Shown here: positions 36,502-45,695 of the stretch, piece by piece
Numbering within the stretch: the stretch's first letter is position 1
Layout of the letters: each line of letters begins with the position of its first letter
Assembly: GCF_001428125.1 (NCBI RefSeq)
Contig: NZ_LMSM01000009.1
Location: 166,709-230,708, forward strand
Direction: 5' to 3'
Source: Nocardioides sp. Soil774
GTDB taxonomy: Bacteria > Actinomycetota > Actinomycetes > Propionibacteriales > Nocardioidaceae
DNA: 64,000 nucleotides
Position numbers and translations under genes: made by a program
The notes under the pieces: model-generated
The model's input: the letters and a program-made list of their open reading frames with translations, nothing else
The model's database searches: none
What the model was told of the DNA's origin: nothing

Positions 36502-37101
36502 TCAGTGCGCGAGGAGCCCGACCCCGAGCGCGCCCATCAGGACCGCGATGCCGGAGTCGAGCACGCGCCAGGCCGAGGGGCGGGCGAAGAGGTCGCGCAG
36601 GAGCCGGGCGCCGTAGCCGAGCCCGAAGAACCACAGCAGGCTCGCGAGCAGCGTGCCGGCCAGGAACCACCAGCGGTCGGTGCCGAAGCTGTTGGCGACC
36701 GTGCCGAGCATGAGCACGGCGTCGAGGTAGAAGTGCGGGTTGAGCCACGTCAGCGCGAGCGTGAGGAGGACCGCCTTGGCCGGGGTCAGGGCCGCACCGC
36801 CCTCGGTGGTGAGGGCGGTGGGCTTCCATGCCCGCACCGCGGCGTGGATGCCGAAGGCGATCAGGTAGAGCCCGCCGAGCACCTGCGCCACCGGCAGCAC
36901 CGACGGCCAGCGCTCGAGCACGACGCCGAGACCGGCGACGCCGGCGGTGATCGCCACGACGTCGGACACCAGGCACGTCAGCACGATGGGGAGGACGTGC
37001 TCGCCGCGGATGCCCTGACGGAGCAGGAAGGCGTTCTGCGCGCCGACGGCGACGATGAGAGCGAGGCCGGTGAGAAGACCGGTGAGTGCGACCTGGAACA
37101 T
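36502..37101 (-). CDS. lysE: LysE/ArgO family amino-acid exporter
   Basis: A 199-residue inner-membrane exporter with six predicted TM helices. The N-terminal GLLTGLALIVAVGAQNAFLLRQG and the central LALTWLNPHFYLDAVLMLG are hallmark motifs. It exports basic amino acids such as lysine or arginine, protecting against their build-up from peptides. ATG 37101 is divergent from the LysR-type gene, reproducing the lysE-lysG pair of Corynebacterium. Confidence 0.92.
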   Translation of the reverse strand: MFQVALTGLLTGLALIVAVGAQNAFLLRQGIRGEHVLPIVLTCLVSDVVAITAGVAGLGVVLERWPSVLPVAQVLGGLYLIAFGIHAAVRAWKPTALTTEGGAALTPAKAVLLTLALTWLNPHFYLDAVLMLGTVANSFGTDRWWFLAGTLLASLLWFFGLGYGARLLRDLFARPSAWRVLDSGIAVLMGALGVGLLAH

Positions 37102-37173
37102 GCAGACAACGCTAGGTCGGCTCGGTGGTTCAATCCAGCGAACTATTCTGACGAATCATTAGGATGTCTAAGT

Positions 37174-38088
37174 ATGAAAGACATCACCCAGCTCGATCCC
37201 GTGGCGTTGCGCACACTGGCGGTCGCCGTGCGTTTGGGCACCTTCGAGGCGGCGGCCCGCGAGCTCCACGTGACCCCCTCCGCGGTGAGCCAGCGGATCA
37301 AGGCGCTGGAGACCCGGATCGGCCGCGTGCTGCTGCACCGGGTCAAGCCCCTCGAGCCCACGGAGGCGGGACTGGTGCTCGTGCGGCTGGCCATGCAGAC
37401 CGAGCTCCTGGAGCGCGAGGCCGTGGCCGAGCTCGTCGAGGAGGACGACGGCGACGGCACGGCGTACGCCTCCCTGCCGATCGCGGTCAACGCCGACGCC
37501 CTCTACGGCTGGTTCGTCGACGCCCTCGCGGACGTGCAGTCACGGCACCGGGTGGTCTTCGAGGTGGTGCGCGAGGACCACACCCGCACCGCCGAGCGGC
37601 TGCGGCGCGGCGAGGTGGTCGCCGCCATCACCGGGGAGCCCAAGCCGGTGCCGGGGTGCCGGGTCGTGCGGCTCGGGCGCCTGCGCTACGCCGCCGTCGC
37701 CACGCGCGCCTTCCACGAGGCCCACTTCGCCGACGGCGTCGGGTCGGCCGCGCTCGCCGAGGCGCCGATCGTGGCCTTCGACCGCAGCGACTCGCTGCAG
37801 CACGACTTCGTGCGCCGGGTCACCCGCCGCCACCTCGCGCCGCCGGCGACCTACGTGCCGTCGGTGCGCGAGTTCGACCGGGCCGTGCGGGTGGGCATGG
37901 GCTGGGGCCTGCTGCCCGAGTCGGACGTGTCGGAGGAGCTGGCGCGCGGCGAGCTGGTCGAGCTGGTGCCGGGGCGTCGCCCGGAGGTGCCGCTGTTCTG
38001 GCAGCACTGGCGGCTGGGGTCGTCGCTGGTCACCGACCTCACCGACGCCGTCGTGGTCGCGGCCCGGCGGTGGATGGCGGCGACCTGA
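37174..38088 (+). CDS. lysG: LysG/ArgP-type LysR family regulator
   Basis: A 304-residue LysR-type regulator of the LysG/ArgP subgroup: N-terminal HTH (GTFEAAARELHVTPSAVSQRI) and the RVLLHRVKPLEPTEAG linker characteristic of ArgP/LysG, then a periplasmic-binding-like effector domain. In relatives it activates the divergent exporter gene when lysine, arginine or similar accumulates. ATG 37174 lies in a 72-bp AT-richer divergent promoter region that includes TATTCT (37143-37148). Confidence 0.92.
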   Translation: MKDITQLDPVALRTLAVAVRLGTFEAAARELHVTPSAVSQRIKALETRIGRVLLHRVKPLEPTEAGLVLVRLAMQTELLEREAVAELVEEDDGDGTAYASLPIAVNADALYGWFVDALADVQSRHRVVFEVVREDHTRTAERLRRGEVVAAITGEPKPVPGCRVVRLGRLRYAAVATRAFHEAHFADGVGSAALAEAPIVAFDRSDSLQHDFVRRVTRRHLAPPATYVPSVREFDRAVRVGMGWGLLPESDVSEELARGELVELVPGRRPEVPLFWQHWRLGSSLVTDLTDAVVVAARRWMAAT

Positions 38089-38106
38089 GGCAGATCTTCG
38101 GTTTCC

Positions 38107-38136
38107 CTGACAGGTTCCTTCGAGCAGTCCTAGGCT
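38107..38136 (+). promoter_or_regulatory. Promoter of the lipoprotein gene
   Basis: CTGACA (38107-38112), an 18-bp spacer and TAGGCT (38131-38136) form a good SigA-type promoter. Transcription would start near 38143, giving a leader of about 47 nt with a GGGGAAA ribosome-binding site before GTG 38190. Confidence 0.6.
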
Positions 38137-38189
38137 GCCGGGCGGGATCGAGCACGTCGCTCGTCACGGACCTTGAACGGGGAAACCCA

Positions 38190-39002
38190 GTGGCACGTCG
38201 CAGCAGCGCAGCATGGGCCGGGGCCCTCGGAGCCGGTCTCCTCCTCGCCCTGAGCGGGTGTGGCGGCTCGGGGACGGCCGCCACCACCAAGGGCGGTGAC
38301 GTCCTCCTGGAGGGCGAGCAGCTCGACGCCCTGGTCGCCCAGGTCGACAAGATGGGCATCGTGGAGTGGCACGGCCAGCTCCTCACCAAGAACCCCGACA
38401 ACGGCGGCAAGCGCATCTTCGACCTCGACGGCCGGTTCAGCCCCTCCACGGGCTACAGCGAGCTCTCGATGGACTCGGTGATCGACGGCGATGCCCAGCA
38501 GGTCGACTACCTCGTGGTCAACGGCCGCACCTACTTCAACAGCCAGGCGTGGGGCCCCAACGCCGACACCTGCTACGTCGACATCACCGAGGACGCGACC
38601 GAGGCCCGCAGCTGGGCGCTCCCGACCGACCTCGACCCGACCTGGCCGGTCACCTCCGCTCGCGCGATCCGCCTCGCCGGCGACGGCGTCAGCGTCGGGA
38701 TCCCGGCGCAGGACGTGATCACCGGCATGCCGCGCGGCCTCTTCCCCGACGTCCCCTCCGGGCTGGACGGGATCGAGGCCAAGGCCGTCATCACCCCGCA
38801 CGGCCACCTCATCGAGGTCGGCGTCGACGTGCTGAACATGTGGAACGACGTCCCCGCCAAGGAGCTGGCCAAGATCGACACCCGCAAGGCCGGCTGGTGG
38901 GCGATGACGATGAAGGAGTCGCAGGACGGCTCGGCCATCCAGCCGCCGCAGCACGTCTTCGACTCCGCGGTCACCCCGCCCAGCCAGTGCAAGCGCCCCT
39001 GA
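38190..39002 (+). CDS. LppX/LprAFG-like lipoprotein
   Basis: A 270-residue lipoprotein with lipobox LALSGC (acylated Cys about residue 24). The mature part resembles the LppX_LprAFG fold, whose members in mycobacteria carry lipids across the periplasm; cues are the FDLDGRFSPSTGYSELSM segment and alternating beta strands. The family match is by overall pattern, so another small-lipoprotein family is possible. GTG 38190 has a GGGGAAA site. Confidence 0.65.
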   Translation: MARRSSAAWAGALGAGLLLALSGCGGSGTAATTKGGDVLLEGEQLDALVAQVDKMGIVEWHGQLLTKNPDNGGKRIFDLDGRFSPSTGYSELSMDSVIDGDAQQVDYLVVNGRTYFNSQAWGPNADTCYVDITEDATEARSWALPTDLDPTWPVTSARAIRLAGDGVSVGIPAQDVITGMPRGLFPDVPSGLDGIEAKAVITPHGHLIEVGVDVLNMWNDVPAKELAKIDTRKAGWWAMTMKESQDGSAIQPPQHVFDSAVTPPSQCKRP

Positions 39003-39030
39003 GCGGCTCCCGCTCGGGCATGATCGGCTG

Positions 39031-39567
39031 ATGCCCACCTACGTCGCGTTCCTGCGCGCGATCAACCTCGGCGCCACCCGCAAGTTCCCCAAGGACGCGA
39101 TCCGCGCGGCCACCGAGGCCGCGGGCGGGACGGATGTCGAGACCTACATCAACACCGGCAACGTCCGACTGACCCACTCCGCGCGGTCCGTCGCCAAGGT
39201 GCAGTCCGCGCTCGAGCAGGCGTACGCCGCCGAGGCGGGCTTCGCGGTGCCGACCGTCGCCTTCACCGCCGCCGACCTCGCCGCCCTCACGTCGCGCGCC
39301 GAGGAGCTGCACGCCGAGCACGACCCGGCCGGCCAGCACTACGTCACGCTCTACGCCACCGCCCCGTCGGCCGCCGCGGTGGACGCGGTGCACGCGCTGG
39401 AGAAGGACGGCGAGCGCGTGGTGGTCGACGGACGGGCTGCCTACGTGCTGCTGGAGGGCGGTGTGCACACGTCCCGGCTCCTGGCGAGCAAGGAGTTCAA
39501 GGCGCTCGGCGAGGGCACCGCTCGCACCGTCAAGGTGCTGCGGACCGTCACCGAGAAGTGGTGCTGA
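39031..39567 (+). CDS. DUF1697 family protein
   Basis: A 178-residue protein recognised by its N-terminus (YVAFLRAINLGATRKFP) and YINTGNVRLTHS, which are characteristic of DUF1697. The family is soluble and has no assigned biochemical role. ATG 39031. It is convergent with pncA, 15 bp apart, without an obvious terminator between them. Confidence 0.87.
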   Translation: MPTYVAFLRAINLGATRKFPKDAIRAATEAAGGTDVETYINTGNVRLTHSARSVAKVQSALEQAYAAEAGFAVPTVAFTAADLAALTSRAEELHAEHDPAGQHYVTLYATAPSAAAVDAVHALEKDGERVVVDGRAAYVLLEGGVHTSRLLASKEFKALGEGTARTVKVLRTVTEKWC

Positions 39568-39582
39568 CCGGCGCCTGACGAC

Positions 39583-40158
39583 TCAGGCGATCTCGACGCC
39601 CGCGCTGCTCATCTCGGTGATCGCGGCAGCCGTGGTCTCCTCGGCCACCCCGGCGCACAGGGCGGTCAGCACGCGGGTCTCGAAGCCCTCGACCGCGCTG
39701 TCGAGCGCGGTCGCGCGCACGCAGTGGTCGGTCGCGATCCCGCACACGTCGACCGCCTCGACCCCCCGCTCACGCAGCCACGCCGCGAGCGCCTCGCCCG
39801 ACGACGTACGCCCCTCGAAGCCGGAGAACGCCGCCTCGTAGTCGCCCTTGTAGAACACCTCGTCGAAGGGCTGCGGGTCGAGGTTGGGGTGGAAGCCCGC
39901 GCCCTCCGTGCCGACCTTGCAGTGCACCGGCCACGACTCGGCGAAGTCCGGCTTGGCCGACCAGTGGTGGCCGGGGTCGACGTGGTGGTCCTTCGTGGCC
40001 ACCACGACGTCGTAGGCCGGCGCGCCCTCGGCGCGGGAGTGCCACCGGTGCAGCAGCTCGCCGATGTCGGACGCCACCCGCGCGCCCCCGGTGACCGGGA
40101 GGGACCCGCCCTCGCAGAAGTCGTTCTGGACGTCGACCACGATCAGCGCTCGTGCCAT
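39583..40158 (-). CDS. pncA: Nicotinamidase (pyrazinamidase)
   Basis: A 191-residue isochorismatase-fold enzyme that hydrolyses nicotinamide to nicotinate for NAD salvage. Catalytic residues are present: Asp in LIVVDVQNDF, the lysine in FYKGDYEAAFSGF, and the nucleophilic Cys in GIATDHCVRAT; the metal-site DHHVDPGHHW is also present. I chose ATG 40158, 7 nt after TAGATT on the minus strand (40166-40171). pncB lies just upstream on the same strand, so the two salvage steps are together. Confidence 0.95.
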   Translation of the reverse strand: MARALIVVDVQNDFCEGGSLPVTGGARVASDIGELLHRWHSRAEGAPAYDVVVATKDHHVDPGHHWSAKPDFAESWPVHCKVGTEGAGFHPNLDPQPFDEVFYKGDYEAAFSGFEGRTSSGEALAAWLRERGVEAVDVCGIATDHCVRATALDSAVEGFETRVLTALCAGVAEETTAAAITEMSSAGVEIA

Positions 40159-40195
40159 GGACGTCAATCTAGCGGCCTCGGCGGTGGGGGACCGC

Positions 40196-41506
40196 TCACA
40201 GACCCTCGAACACCGTCGGGATCACCGGCTCGCCCGCCGACATCATCGTGACCGCCCGCGGCAGCTCGGCGAGCGAGGCGCGGTGGCGCGTGCGGGCCTC
40301 CGCGAGCGTCTCGCGGCCGACGACCTCGCCGCCGCGCACCAGCGGCACGAGCAGCGCCCGGTCGTCCCCGTCGTCTGTCGGCGGCTCACCGATGCCGACC
40401 ACCTCGGACTGGGCGGTGCCGCCTGCGGAGCGGCGGCGCAGGGCGTACTTCCGCCCGCCGACCGATGCCTTGTCCTTCGAGCGCTTGGCCACCGACACCA
40501 TCTCGCCGTCCTCGCCCTCGCGCGCGACCAGCTTGTAGACGAAGCCGCAGGTGGGATGCCCCGAGCCGGTGACGAGCTGGGTGCCGACGCCGTAGGCGTC
40601 GACGGGCGAGGCCGCGAGTGCGGCGATGGCGTGCTCGTCGAGGTCGCTGGTCACCACGATCCGGGTGGAGGTGGCGCCGAGCCCGTCGAGCTGGGCGCGC
40701 ACCTCGCGTGCCACCAGGCCGAGGTCGCCGGAGTCCAGGCGTACGGCGCCGAGCCCGGTGCCGGCCACCTCGACCGCGAGCCGTACGGCCTCGGCGACGT
40801 CGTAGGTGTCGACCAGCAGGGTCGTTCCGACGCCGAGGGTCTGCACCTGGGCGCGGAACGCGTCGGCCTCCTGGTCGTGCAGGAGCGTGAAGGAGTGCGC
40901 GGAGGTGCCGGTCGACGGAACGCCGTAGGCCGCGCGCGCCGCCAGGTTGCTGGTGGCCTCGAAGCCGGCGACGTACGCCGCCCGCGCGGCGGCGACCGCG
41001 GCCTGCTCGTGGGTGCGGCGCGAGCCCATCTCGATGCACGGCCGCGCGCCGGCCGCCAGGGTCATCCGCGACGCGGCGGACGCGATGGCGGAGTCGTGGT
41101 TGTAGATGGAGAGCAGCACGGTCTCGAGCAGCACGGCCTCGGCGAAGGTGCCCTCGACGACCAGCAGCGGGGAGTGCGGGAAGTAGGCCTCGCCCTCGGG
41201 GTAGCCCCAGACGTCGCCGGAGAAGCGGTAGGAGGCGAGCCACGCCAGCGTGTCGGCGTCCACCACGCCCTCGAGCGCGGCGATCGTCGCGGGGTCGAAG
41301 CGGAACGCCTCGATCGCGTCGAGCGCCCGGCCCACGCCCGCGACCACGCCGTAGCGGCGACCCTGGGGCAGGCGGCGCGCGAACAGCTCGAACACCGCCC
41401 GCCGATCGGCCGTGCCGGCCTGCCGGGCCGCCTGCACCATGGTGAGCTCGTAGTGGTCGGTCAGCAGTGCTGCAGACGTACGGGGGGAGCCGGTCACGAC
41501 CGACAC
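40196..41506 (-). CDS. pncB: Nicotinate phosphoribosyltransferase
   Basis: A 436-residue enzyme converting nicotinate and PRPP to nicotinate mononucleotide with ATP, next in the pathway after PncA. Signature segments include [13 protein letters not shown] at the N-terminus, [26 protein letters not shown] and [16 protein letters not shown] for substrate and PRPP binding. GTG 41506 follows CATCGT by 6 nt on the minus strand. The clpS gene starts only 17 bp away in the opposite direction. Confidence 0.95.
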   Translation of the reverse strand: MSVVTGSPRTSAALLTDHYELTMVQAARQAGTADRRAVFELFARRLPQGRRYGVVAGVGRALDAIEAFRFDPATIAALEGVVDADTLAWLASYRFSGDVWGYPEGEAYFPHSPLLVVEGTFAEAVLLETVLLSIYNHDSAIASAASRMTLAAGARPCIEMGSRRTHEQAAVAAARAAYVAGFEATSNLAARAAYGVPSTGTSAHSFTLLHDQEADAFRAQVQTLGVGTTLLVDTYDVAEAVRLAVEVAGTGLGAVRLDSGDLGLVAREVRAQLDGLGATSTRIVVTSDLDEHAIAALAASPVDAYGVGTQLVTGSGHPTCGFVYKLVAREGEDGEMVSVAKRSKDKASVGGRKYALRRRSAGGTAQSEVVGIGEPPTDDGDDRALLVPLVRGGEVVGRETLAEARTRHRASLAELPRAVTMMSAGEPVIPTVFEGL

Positions 41507-41523
41507 TGTGCCACGATGGCCCC
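41507..41523. promoter_or_regulatory. Shared divergent leaderless -10 element of pncB and clpS
   Basis: Only 17 bp separate two divergent GTG starts. CACGAT (41512-41517) is 6 nt before clpS, and CATCGT (minus strand, 41513-41518) is 6 nt before pncB. The two boxes overlap by five base pairs, so the polymerase can serve only one gene at a time from this site. Confidence 0.55.
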
Positions 41524-41820
41524 GTGTCAGCCGCCAGTCCCGTAGAGGTCGAGCCGACCCTGACCCCCGACGAGATCACCTTCCTGGCCAAGCCGTGGGT
41601 GACCCTGGTCTGGGACGACCCGGTCAACCTCATGTCCTACGTCTCGTTCGTGTTCCAGAAGTACTTCGGCTACGACAAGGCCAAGGCCGAGAAGCTGATG
41701 CTCGAGGTGCACAACGAGGGCCGCTCGGTCGTCTCGACCGGCACCCGCGAGGAGATGGAGCGCGACGTGCAGGCGATGCACGAGTACGGCCTGTGGGCGA
41801 CGATGGAGAAGGCCTCCTGA
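41524..41820 (+). CDS. clpS: ATP-dependent Clp protease adaptor ClpS
   Basis: A 98-residue adaptor that delivers N-degron proteins to ClpC/ClpA-ClpP. The signature [40 protein letters not shown] and the C-terminal helix [18 protein letters not shown] are intact. GTG 41524 is inferred from the promoter and from the family's N-terminal length. DUF2017 follows after 1 bp, as in mycobacteria. Confidence 0.93.
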   Translation: MSAASPVEVEPTLTPDEITFLAKPWVTLVWDDPVNLMSYVSFVFQKYFGYDKAKAEKLMLEVHNEGRSVVSTGTREEMERDVQAMHEYGLWATMEKAS

Positions 41821-41821
41821 C

Positions 41822-42412
41822 GTGAGCGGCTTCGAGCACCACCACCGCTCCGACCGGGTGATCACCACGTTCACCGGCTTCGAGGCCGACCTGCTGCGCT
41901 CGCTCGCCTCGCAGATGGTCGAGCTGCTGCGCAACGAGCGCGCCGAGCCGGCCGCCCCCACCGCCGACGCCTTCGAGGCGCTGATGTCGGAGTTCTCCGG
42001 CGCCACCACGATCCCCGAGGACCCGGTCCTGGCGCGGCTGTTCCCCACGGCCTACCCCGACGACGAGGAGGCGGCCGCGGACTTCCGTCGCTTCACCGAG
42101 TCGGGGCTGCGTGACGGCAAGGCGGCCGCCTCGGGCTCGATCATCGACGTCCTCGAGGAGGCCGGGCTGCCGCCCGAGCTCACCGAGGACGGGCTCGTGA
42201 TCGACGTCGAGCTGACGCCCGACGAGGCCGAGACGTGGATGCGTGCCTTCACCGACATCCGCCTCGCGCTGGCCACCCGGCTCGGGGTCGAGGCCGGCGA
42301 CGAGGACTACTGGCACTCCCTGCCCGAGGACGACCCGCGCGCCCAGGCGCACGACATCTACGAGTGGGTCGGCTACCTCCAGGAGACGATCGTCGAGGCC
42401 TTGATGTCGTGA
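41822..42412 (+). CDS. DUF2017 family protein
   Basis: A 196-residue acidic, helical protein with the DUF2017 layout (FTGFEADLLRSLASQMVELL near the N-terminus, FPTAYPDDEEAAADFRRFT in the middle). It has no signal peptide or TM segment. The family occurs almost only in actinobacteria and nearly always directly after clpS, so a role linked to ClpS or Clp proteolysis is suspected but unproven. Confidence 0.87.
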   Translation: MSGFEHHHRSDRVITTFTGFEADLLRSLASQMVELLRNERAEPAAPTADAFEALMSEFSGATTIPEDPVLARLFPTAYPDDEEAAADFRRFTESGLRDGKAAASGSIIDVLEEAGLPPELTEDGLVIDVELTPDEAETWMRAFTDIRLALATRLGVEAGDEDYWHSLPEDDPRAQAHDIYEWVGYLQETIVEALMS

Positions 42413-42419
42413 CGGCCCG

Positions 42420-43628
42420 ATGAGCCCGGTCCCCGACTTCATCGTGGCGGTCCGGGAGAAGATCGGCGGCGACCACCCGCTGTGGCTCCCGGCCGTGACC
42501 GCGGTCGTGCGCCGCGGCGACCAGGTGCTGCTGGTGCGGCGGTCGGACAACGGCGCGTGGACCCCCGTCACCGGCATCGTCGATCCGGGCGAGGAGCCCG
42601 CCGTGGCCGCGGCCCGCGAGGTGACCGAGGAGACCGGCGTACGGGTCCGCGTCGACCGGCTCGCCTCGACCGACGCCCACCCCGAGGTCGTCCACGCCAA
42701 CGGCGACCGCGCGGCCTACCTCGACCTCACCTTCGCCTGCACCTGGCTCGAGGGCGAGGCCCACGTCGCGGACGACGAGTCGAGCGACGTGCGCTGGTGG
42801 CCCGTCGACGGGCTCCCGCCGATGTCCGGGCTCATGCGTGCGCGCATCGACGCGGCACTGAGCGGCGAACGGGAGGCGCGCTTCGTCGCACCTGAGGGCC
42901 AGGACGACGTCGAGCCCCCCGCGCTGCTGGCCCCGGACGCCCCGGTGCTCGGGGTCGACGCGTGCCCCGGTGGCTGGGTCGGGGTGGTGCTCGACCGCGA
43001 GCGCCGCGCGCAGGTCTTCGTCGACGCCACCATCGCCGGCCTGGTGGCGCTGGTGCGCGAGACCGTCCCCGTCGACGTCGTCGCGATCGACATCCCGATC
43101 GGGCTGCCCGACTCCTCGGGTCGCCTCGCCGACAGCGAGGCCCGCAAGCAGCTGGTGGGCAAGTCGTCGTCACTGTTCTCCACGCCGGTGCGCGCCGCAC
43201 TCGAGGCGGAGTCGTACGCCGCCGCGCGCGAGGCCAACCTCGCCGCCACCGGCGGGCGCACCAGCGTCAGCGCGCAGGCCTACGCCCTGCGGGAGAAGGT
43301 GCTGCAGGTCGACGCGTGGGTGCGCTCGCGACCCGGGGTCGAGGTCGTCGAGGTGCACCCCGAGCTGAGCTTCGCGCGGATGGCGGGCAGCCCGGTGCTG
43401 CCGAGCAAGAAGGACTCCGACGGCGTACGGGCTCGGCGCGAGGCGCTCGCCGCTCACGGCATCGTCGCGCCGCCGTGGTTCCGCGGGGCCGGCTTCGGCG
43501 AGGACGACCTGCTCGACGCGTGCGCCGCCGCGTGGTCCGCCGTACGCCACTCGCTCGGGGTCTCCGAGTCGTTCCCGGCCACGCCCGAGGTCTTCTCCGA
43601 CGGGGTCCCCGCAGCGATCCGGGTGTGA
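42420..43628 (+). CDS. NUDIX hydrolase - DUF429 fusion protein
   Basis: A 402-residue protein with two recognisable domains. Residues 20-150 are a NUDIX hydrolase; the Nudix box (G52 to V74) keeps the required pattern, with REVTEETGV at its end. After an acidic/proline linker, residues about 177-400 are a DUF429 domain (LGVDACPGGWVGVVLD, AIDIPIGLPDSSGR, SSLFSTPVR). DUF429 resembles an RNase H-like predicted nuclease. Each domain is normally a separate protein, and no frameshift or codon-usage change marks the join. A single ATG at 42420 starts it. Confidence 0.87.
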   Translation: MSPVPDFIVAVREKIGGDHPLWLPAVTAVVRRGDQVLLVRRSDNGAWTPVTGIVDPGEEPAVAAAREVTEETGVRVRVDRLASTDAHPEVVHANGDRAAYLDLTFACTWLEGEAHVADDESSDVRWWPVDGLPPMSGLMRARIDAALSGEREARFVAPEGQDDVEPPALLAPDAPVLGVDACPGGWVGVVLDRERRAQVFVDATIAGLVALVRETVPVDVVAIDIPIGLPDSSGRLADSEARKQLVGKSSSLFSTPVRAALEAESYAAAREANLAATGGRTSVSAQAYALREKVLQVDAWVRSRPGVEVVEVHPELSFARMAGSPVLPSKKDSDGVRARREALAAHGIVAPPWFRGAGFGEDDLLDACAAAWSAVRHSLGVSESFPATPEVFSDGVPAAIRV

Positions 43629-43636
43629 CGCTCAGC

Positions 43637-43866
43637 CATGGCGTACGTCGAGCGGCCAATGGTCCGCGCGAGTCACGCGCTGGTCGCTGGTGCGCGCGCA
43701 CTGGTCGACCGCGGTGGTCGCCTGACGCACGGCATGGCGGACGTCGAGCGGCCAATGGTCCGCTCGAGTCACGCACTGGTCGCTGGGTGCCCACTGGTCG
43801 ACCGCGGTGGTTGCCTGACGCACGGCATGGCGGACGTCGAGCGGCCGATGGTCCGCTCGAGTCGCC
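43637..43866. repeat. Tandem repeat of a ~95-bp palindrome-bearing unit (2.4 copies)
   Basis: Units begin CATGGCG(T/G)ACGTCGAGCGG at 43637, 43733 and 43826, giving periods of 96 and 93 bp and a third partial copy of about 40 bp. Each unit holds TCGAGCGG-8 nt-CCGCTCGA (TCGCGCGG-type variant in the first copy), ACTGGTCGACCGCGGTGG and CCTGACGCACGG. The same pieces occur once at 22025-22142. The array fills the gap between two convergent genes and contains no convincing gene, despite an open frame across it. Confidence 0.8.
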
Positions 43867-43899
43867 CGGCGGTCAGTTGGCGGCGGCGCCAGACCCTCG

Positions 43900-45150
43900 C
43901 TAACCCGAGTGCGTGAGCACGCCGTAGCGCTCGCGGGAGGCGAGCGCCCAGCGCGAGACCGGCACCGACACCAGCGCGATGACCAGCATCATCGCGGCCA
44001 GCACCAGCCACCCGATCTCACCCAGGTCGACGCACAGCAGCGTCACGATCGGCGGCCCGACCACGGCGATCACGCTGAAGCCGAGACCGGCGAAGCCCTG
44101 GTACTGCCCCTGCCGCTCGTGCGGGGCCAGGCCCATCTGGAGCCCCCACTGGCCGCCGGAGCCGATCATCTCGCCGACCACGTGCACCACCGAGCCGACC
44201 AGGAGCACGGCGATCGCGAACGTCGCGTCGCCGCGGTCGGCGAGCGACACGATCGCGAATCCGGCCGCGATCCAGACCGCGCCGCGCACCAGTGCGCGGG
44301 CCCCCGCATCCACGGAGTCGGCACGGCGTGACAGGCGCACCTGGAAGAGAGCGACGCAGGCGGTGTTGAGGATGAGCAGCACCGCCACCATCACGGGCGG
44401 GGCGGAGGTGCGCTCGGAGATGTAGAGCGCCAGGCCGAGCTCCATCACGAAGAAGTGGATGGAGAACAGCCCGGTCAGGGCCACCACGACCACGTAGGGC
44501 CAGTCGCGCAGCACGGCGAGCCGGGGCTCGCCCTCGATGCGGACGTAGCGCGGCAGCTCGGGCAGTCGCGTGCTGTTCCACGCGGCGAACCCGGTGAAGA
44601 CCGCGTTGAGGACGAAGACCGCGACGTAGGCCCACGTCTCGTCGATCACCAGCGCGGCGCCGCCGAACATCGAGCCCAGCCCGATCGCGGTGTTGGTGAC
44701 CGCGCGCAGGTAGGCCTTGAAGAGCACGCCTCGCCCGCCCGTGGCGAGCTGGGCGATGACGCCCTGCTGCACCGAGCCGGCCGAGCGCTCGAAGAGCGAC
44801 AGGACACCGAGCAGCAGCGCCAGCTGCCACGGCGTACGGGCCAGCACGGGGAGCGCGCTCGTCAGTGCTGCGCCGACCATGAACCAGGTGAGCACGCGCC
44901 GCGGGCCGCGGGTGTCGCCGAGGTGGCCGGCCGGCACCTGCACCACGATGCCGACGATCGCGGCGACCGACATCGCGAGCGCCACCTCGGCGGCCGAGAA
45001 GCCGACCTGGCGGGTGAAGTAGAGCGCACTGGTCGTCATCACGGCACCGGCGCCGAACCGGTTGGCGAAGGAGCCGAGCGCGAGGACCTGCAGGTCGCGC
45101 TCGAGCGGGATGCCCCGCCTGGTCAGCGGCGGAGCCTCGTGCAGCGACAT
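43900..45150 (-). CDS. MFS transporter
   Basis: A 416-residue membrane protein with about 12 predicted TM helices in two six-helix bundles. The loop after TM2 (GHLGDTRGPRRVL) is the MFS signature GxxxDrxGrr variant. The transported substance cannot be inferred. ATG 45150 follows GGAAGG. It is convergent with the fusion gene across the tandem-repeat array and divergent from the mec-cysO-cysM operon. Confidence 0.88.
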   Translation of the reverse strand: MSLHEAPPLTRRGIPLERDLQVLALGSFANRFGAGAVMTTSALYFTRQVGFSAAEVALAMSVAAIVGIVVQVPAGHLGDTRGPRRVLTWFMVGAALTSALPVLARTPWQLALLLGVLSLFERSAGSVQQGVIAQLATGGRGVLFKAYLRAVTNTAIGLGSMFGGAALVIDETWAYVAVFVLNAVFTGFAAWNSTRLPELPRYVRIEGEPRLAVLRDWPYVVVVALTGLFSIHFFVMELGLALYISERTSAPPVMVAVLLILNTACVALFQVRLSRRADSVDAGARALVRGAVWIAAGFAIVSLADRGDATFAIAVLLVGSVVHVVGEMIGSGGQWGLQMGLAPHERQGQYQGFAGLGFSVIAVVGPPIVTLLCVDLGEIGWLVLAAMMLVIALVSVPVSRWALASRERYGVLTHSG

Positions 45151-45237
45151 GTGTTCCTTCCCCCGGATCTCTCGACGTCAAGACTAGGTCGTGAGACGCG
45201 TCCGGGGCACTTCGACGGCCTGCCTAGGCTGGAGCGC

Positions 45238-45695
45238 GTGCTGAGGATCGCCCAGGAGACCTACGACGCCATCGTGGCGCACGCCAAGCGTGACCACCCC
45301 GACGAGGCGTGCGGCGTCGTGGCGGGCCCGGAGGGCAGCGACCGCCCCGAGCGCTTCGTCCCGATGGTCAACGCCGCCGGCAGCCCGACGTTCTACGAGT
45401 TCGACTCCACCGAGCTGCTCGCGCTCTACAAGGACATGGACGCCCGCGACGAGGAGCCGGTGGTCGTCTACCACTCCCACACCGCGACCGAGGCCTATCC
45501 CAGCCGCACCGACATCGGCCTCGCGAGCGAGCCCAACGCCCACTACGTGCTCGTCAGCACACGCGAGCACGGGAATAGTGACGGCCCTGTGGAGTTCAGG
45601 TCATACAGAATCATCGACGGCGTCGTGACCGAGGAGGACGTCACGGTCACGGCCCCGGAGACACCGAAGACGAACCAGGAAGAGAGCACCCCCTG

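Noticed and set aside
43638..43916. Open frame across the 43.6-kb tandem repeat
   Set aside because: The frame simply repeats with the DNA unit, has no ribosome-binding site, and the related 22-kb copy is not open in the same way. I treat it as non-coding repeat.
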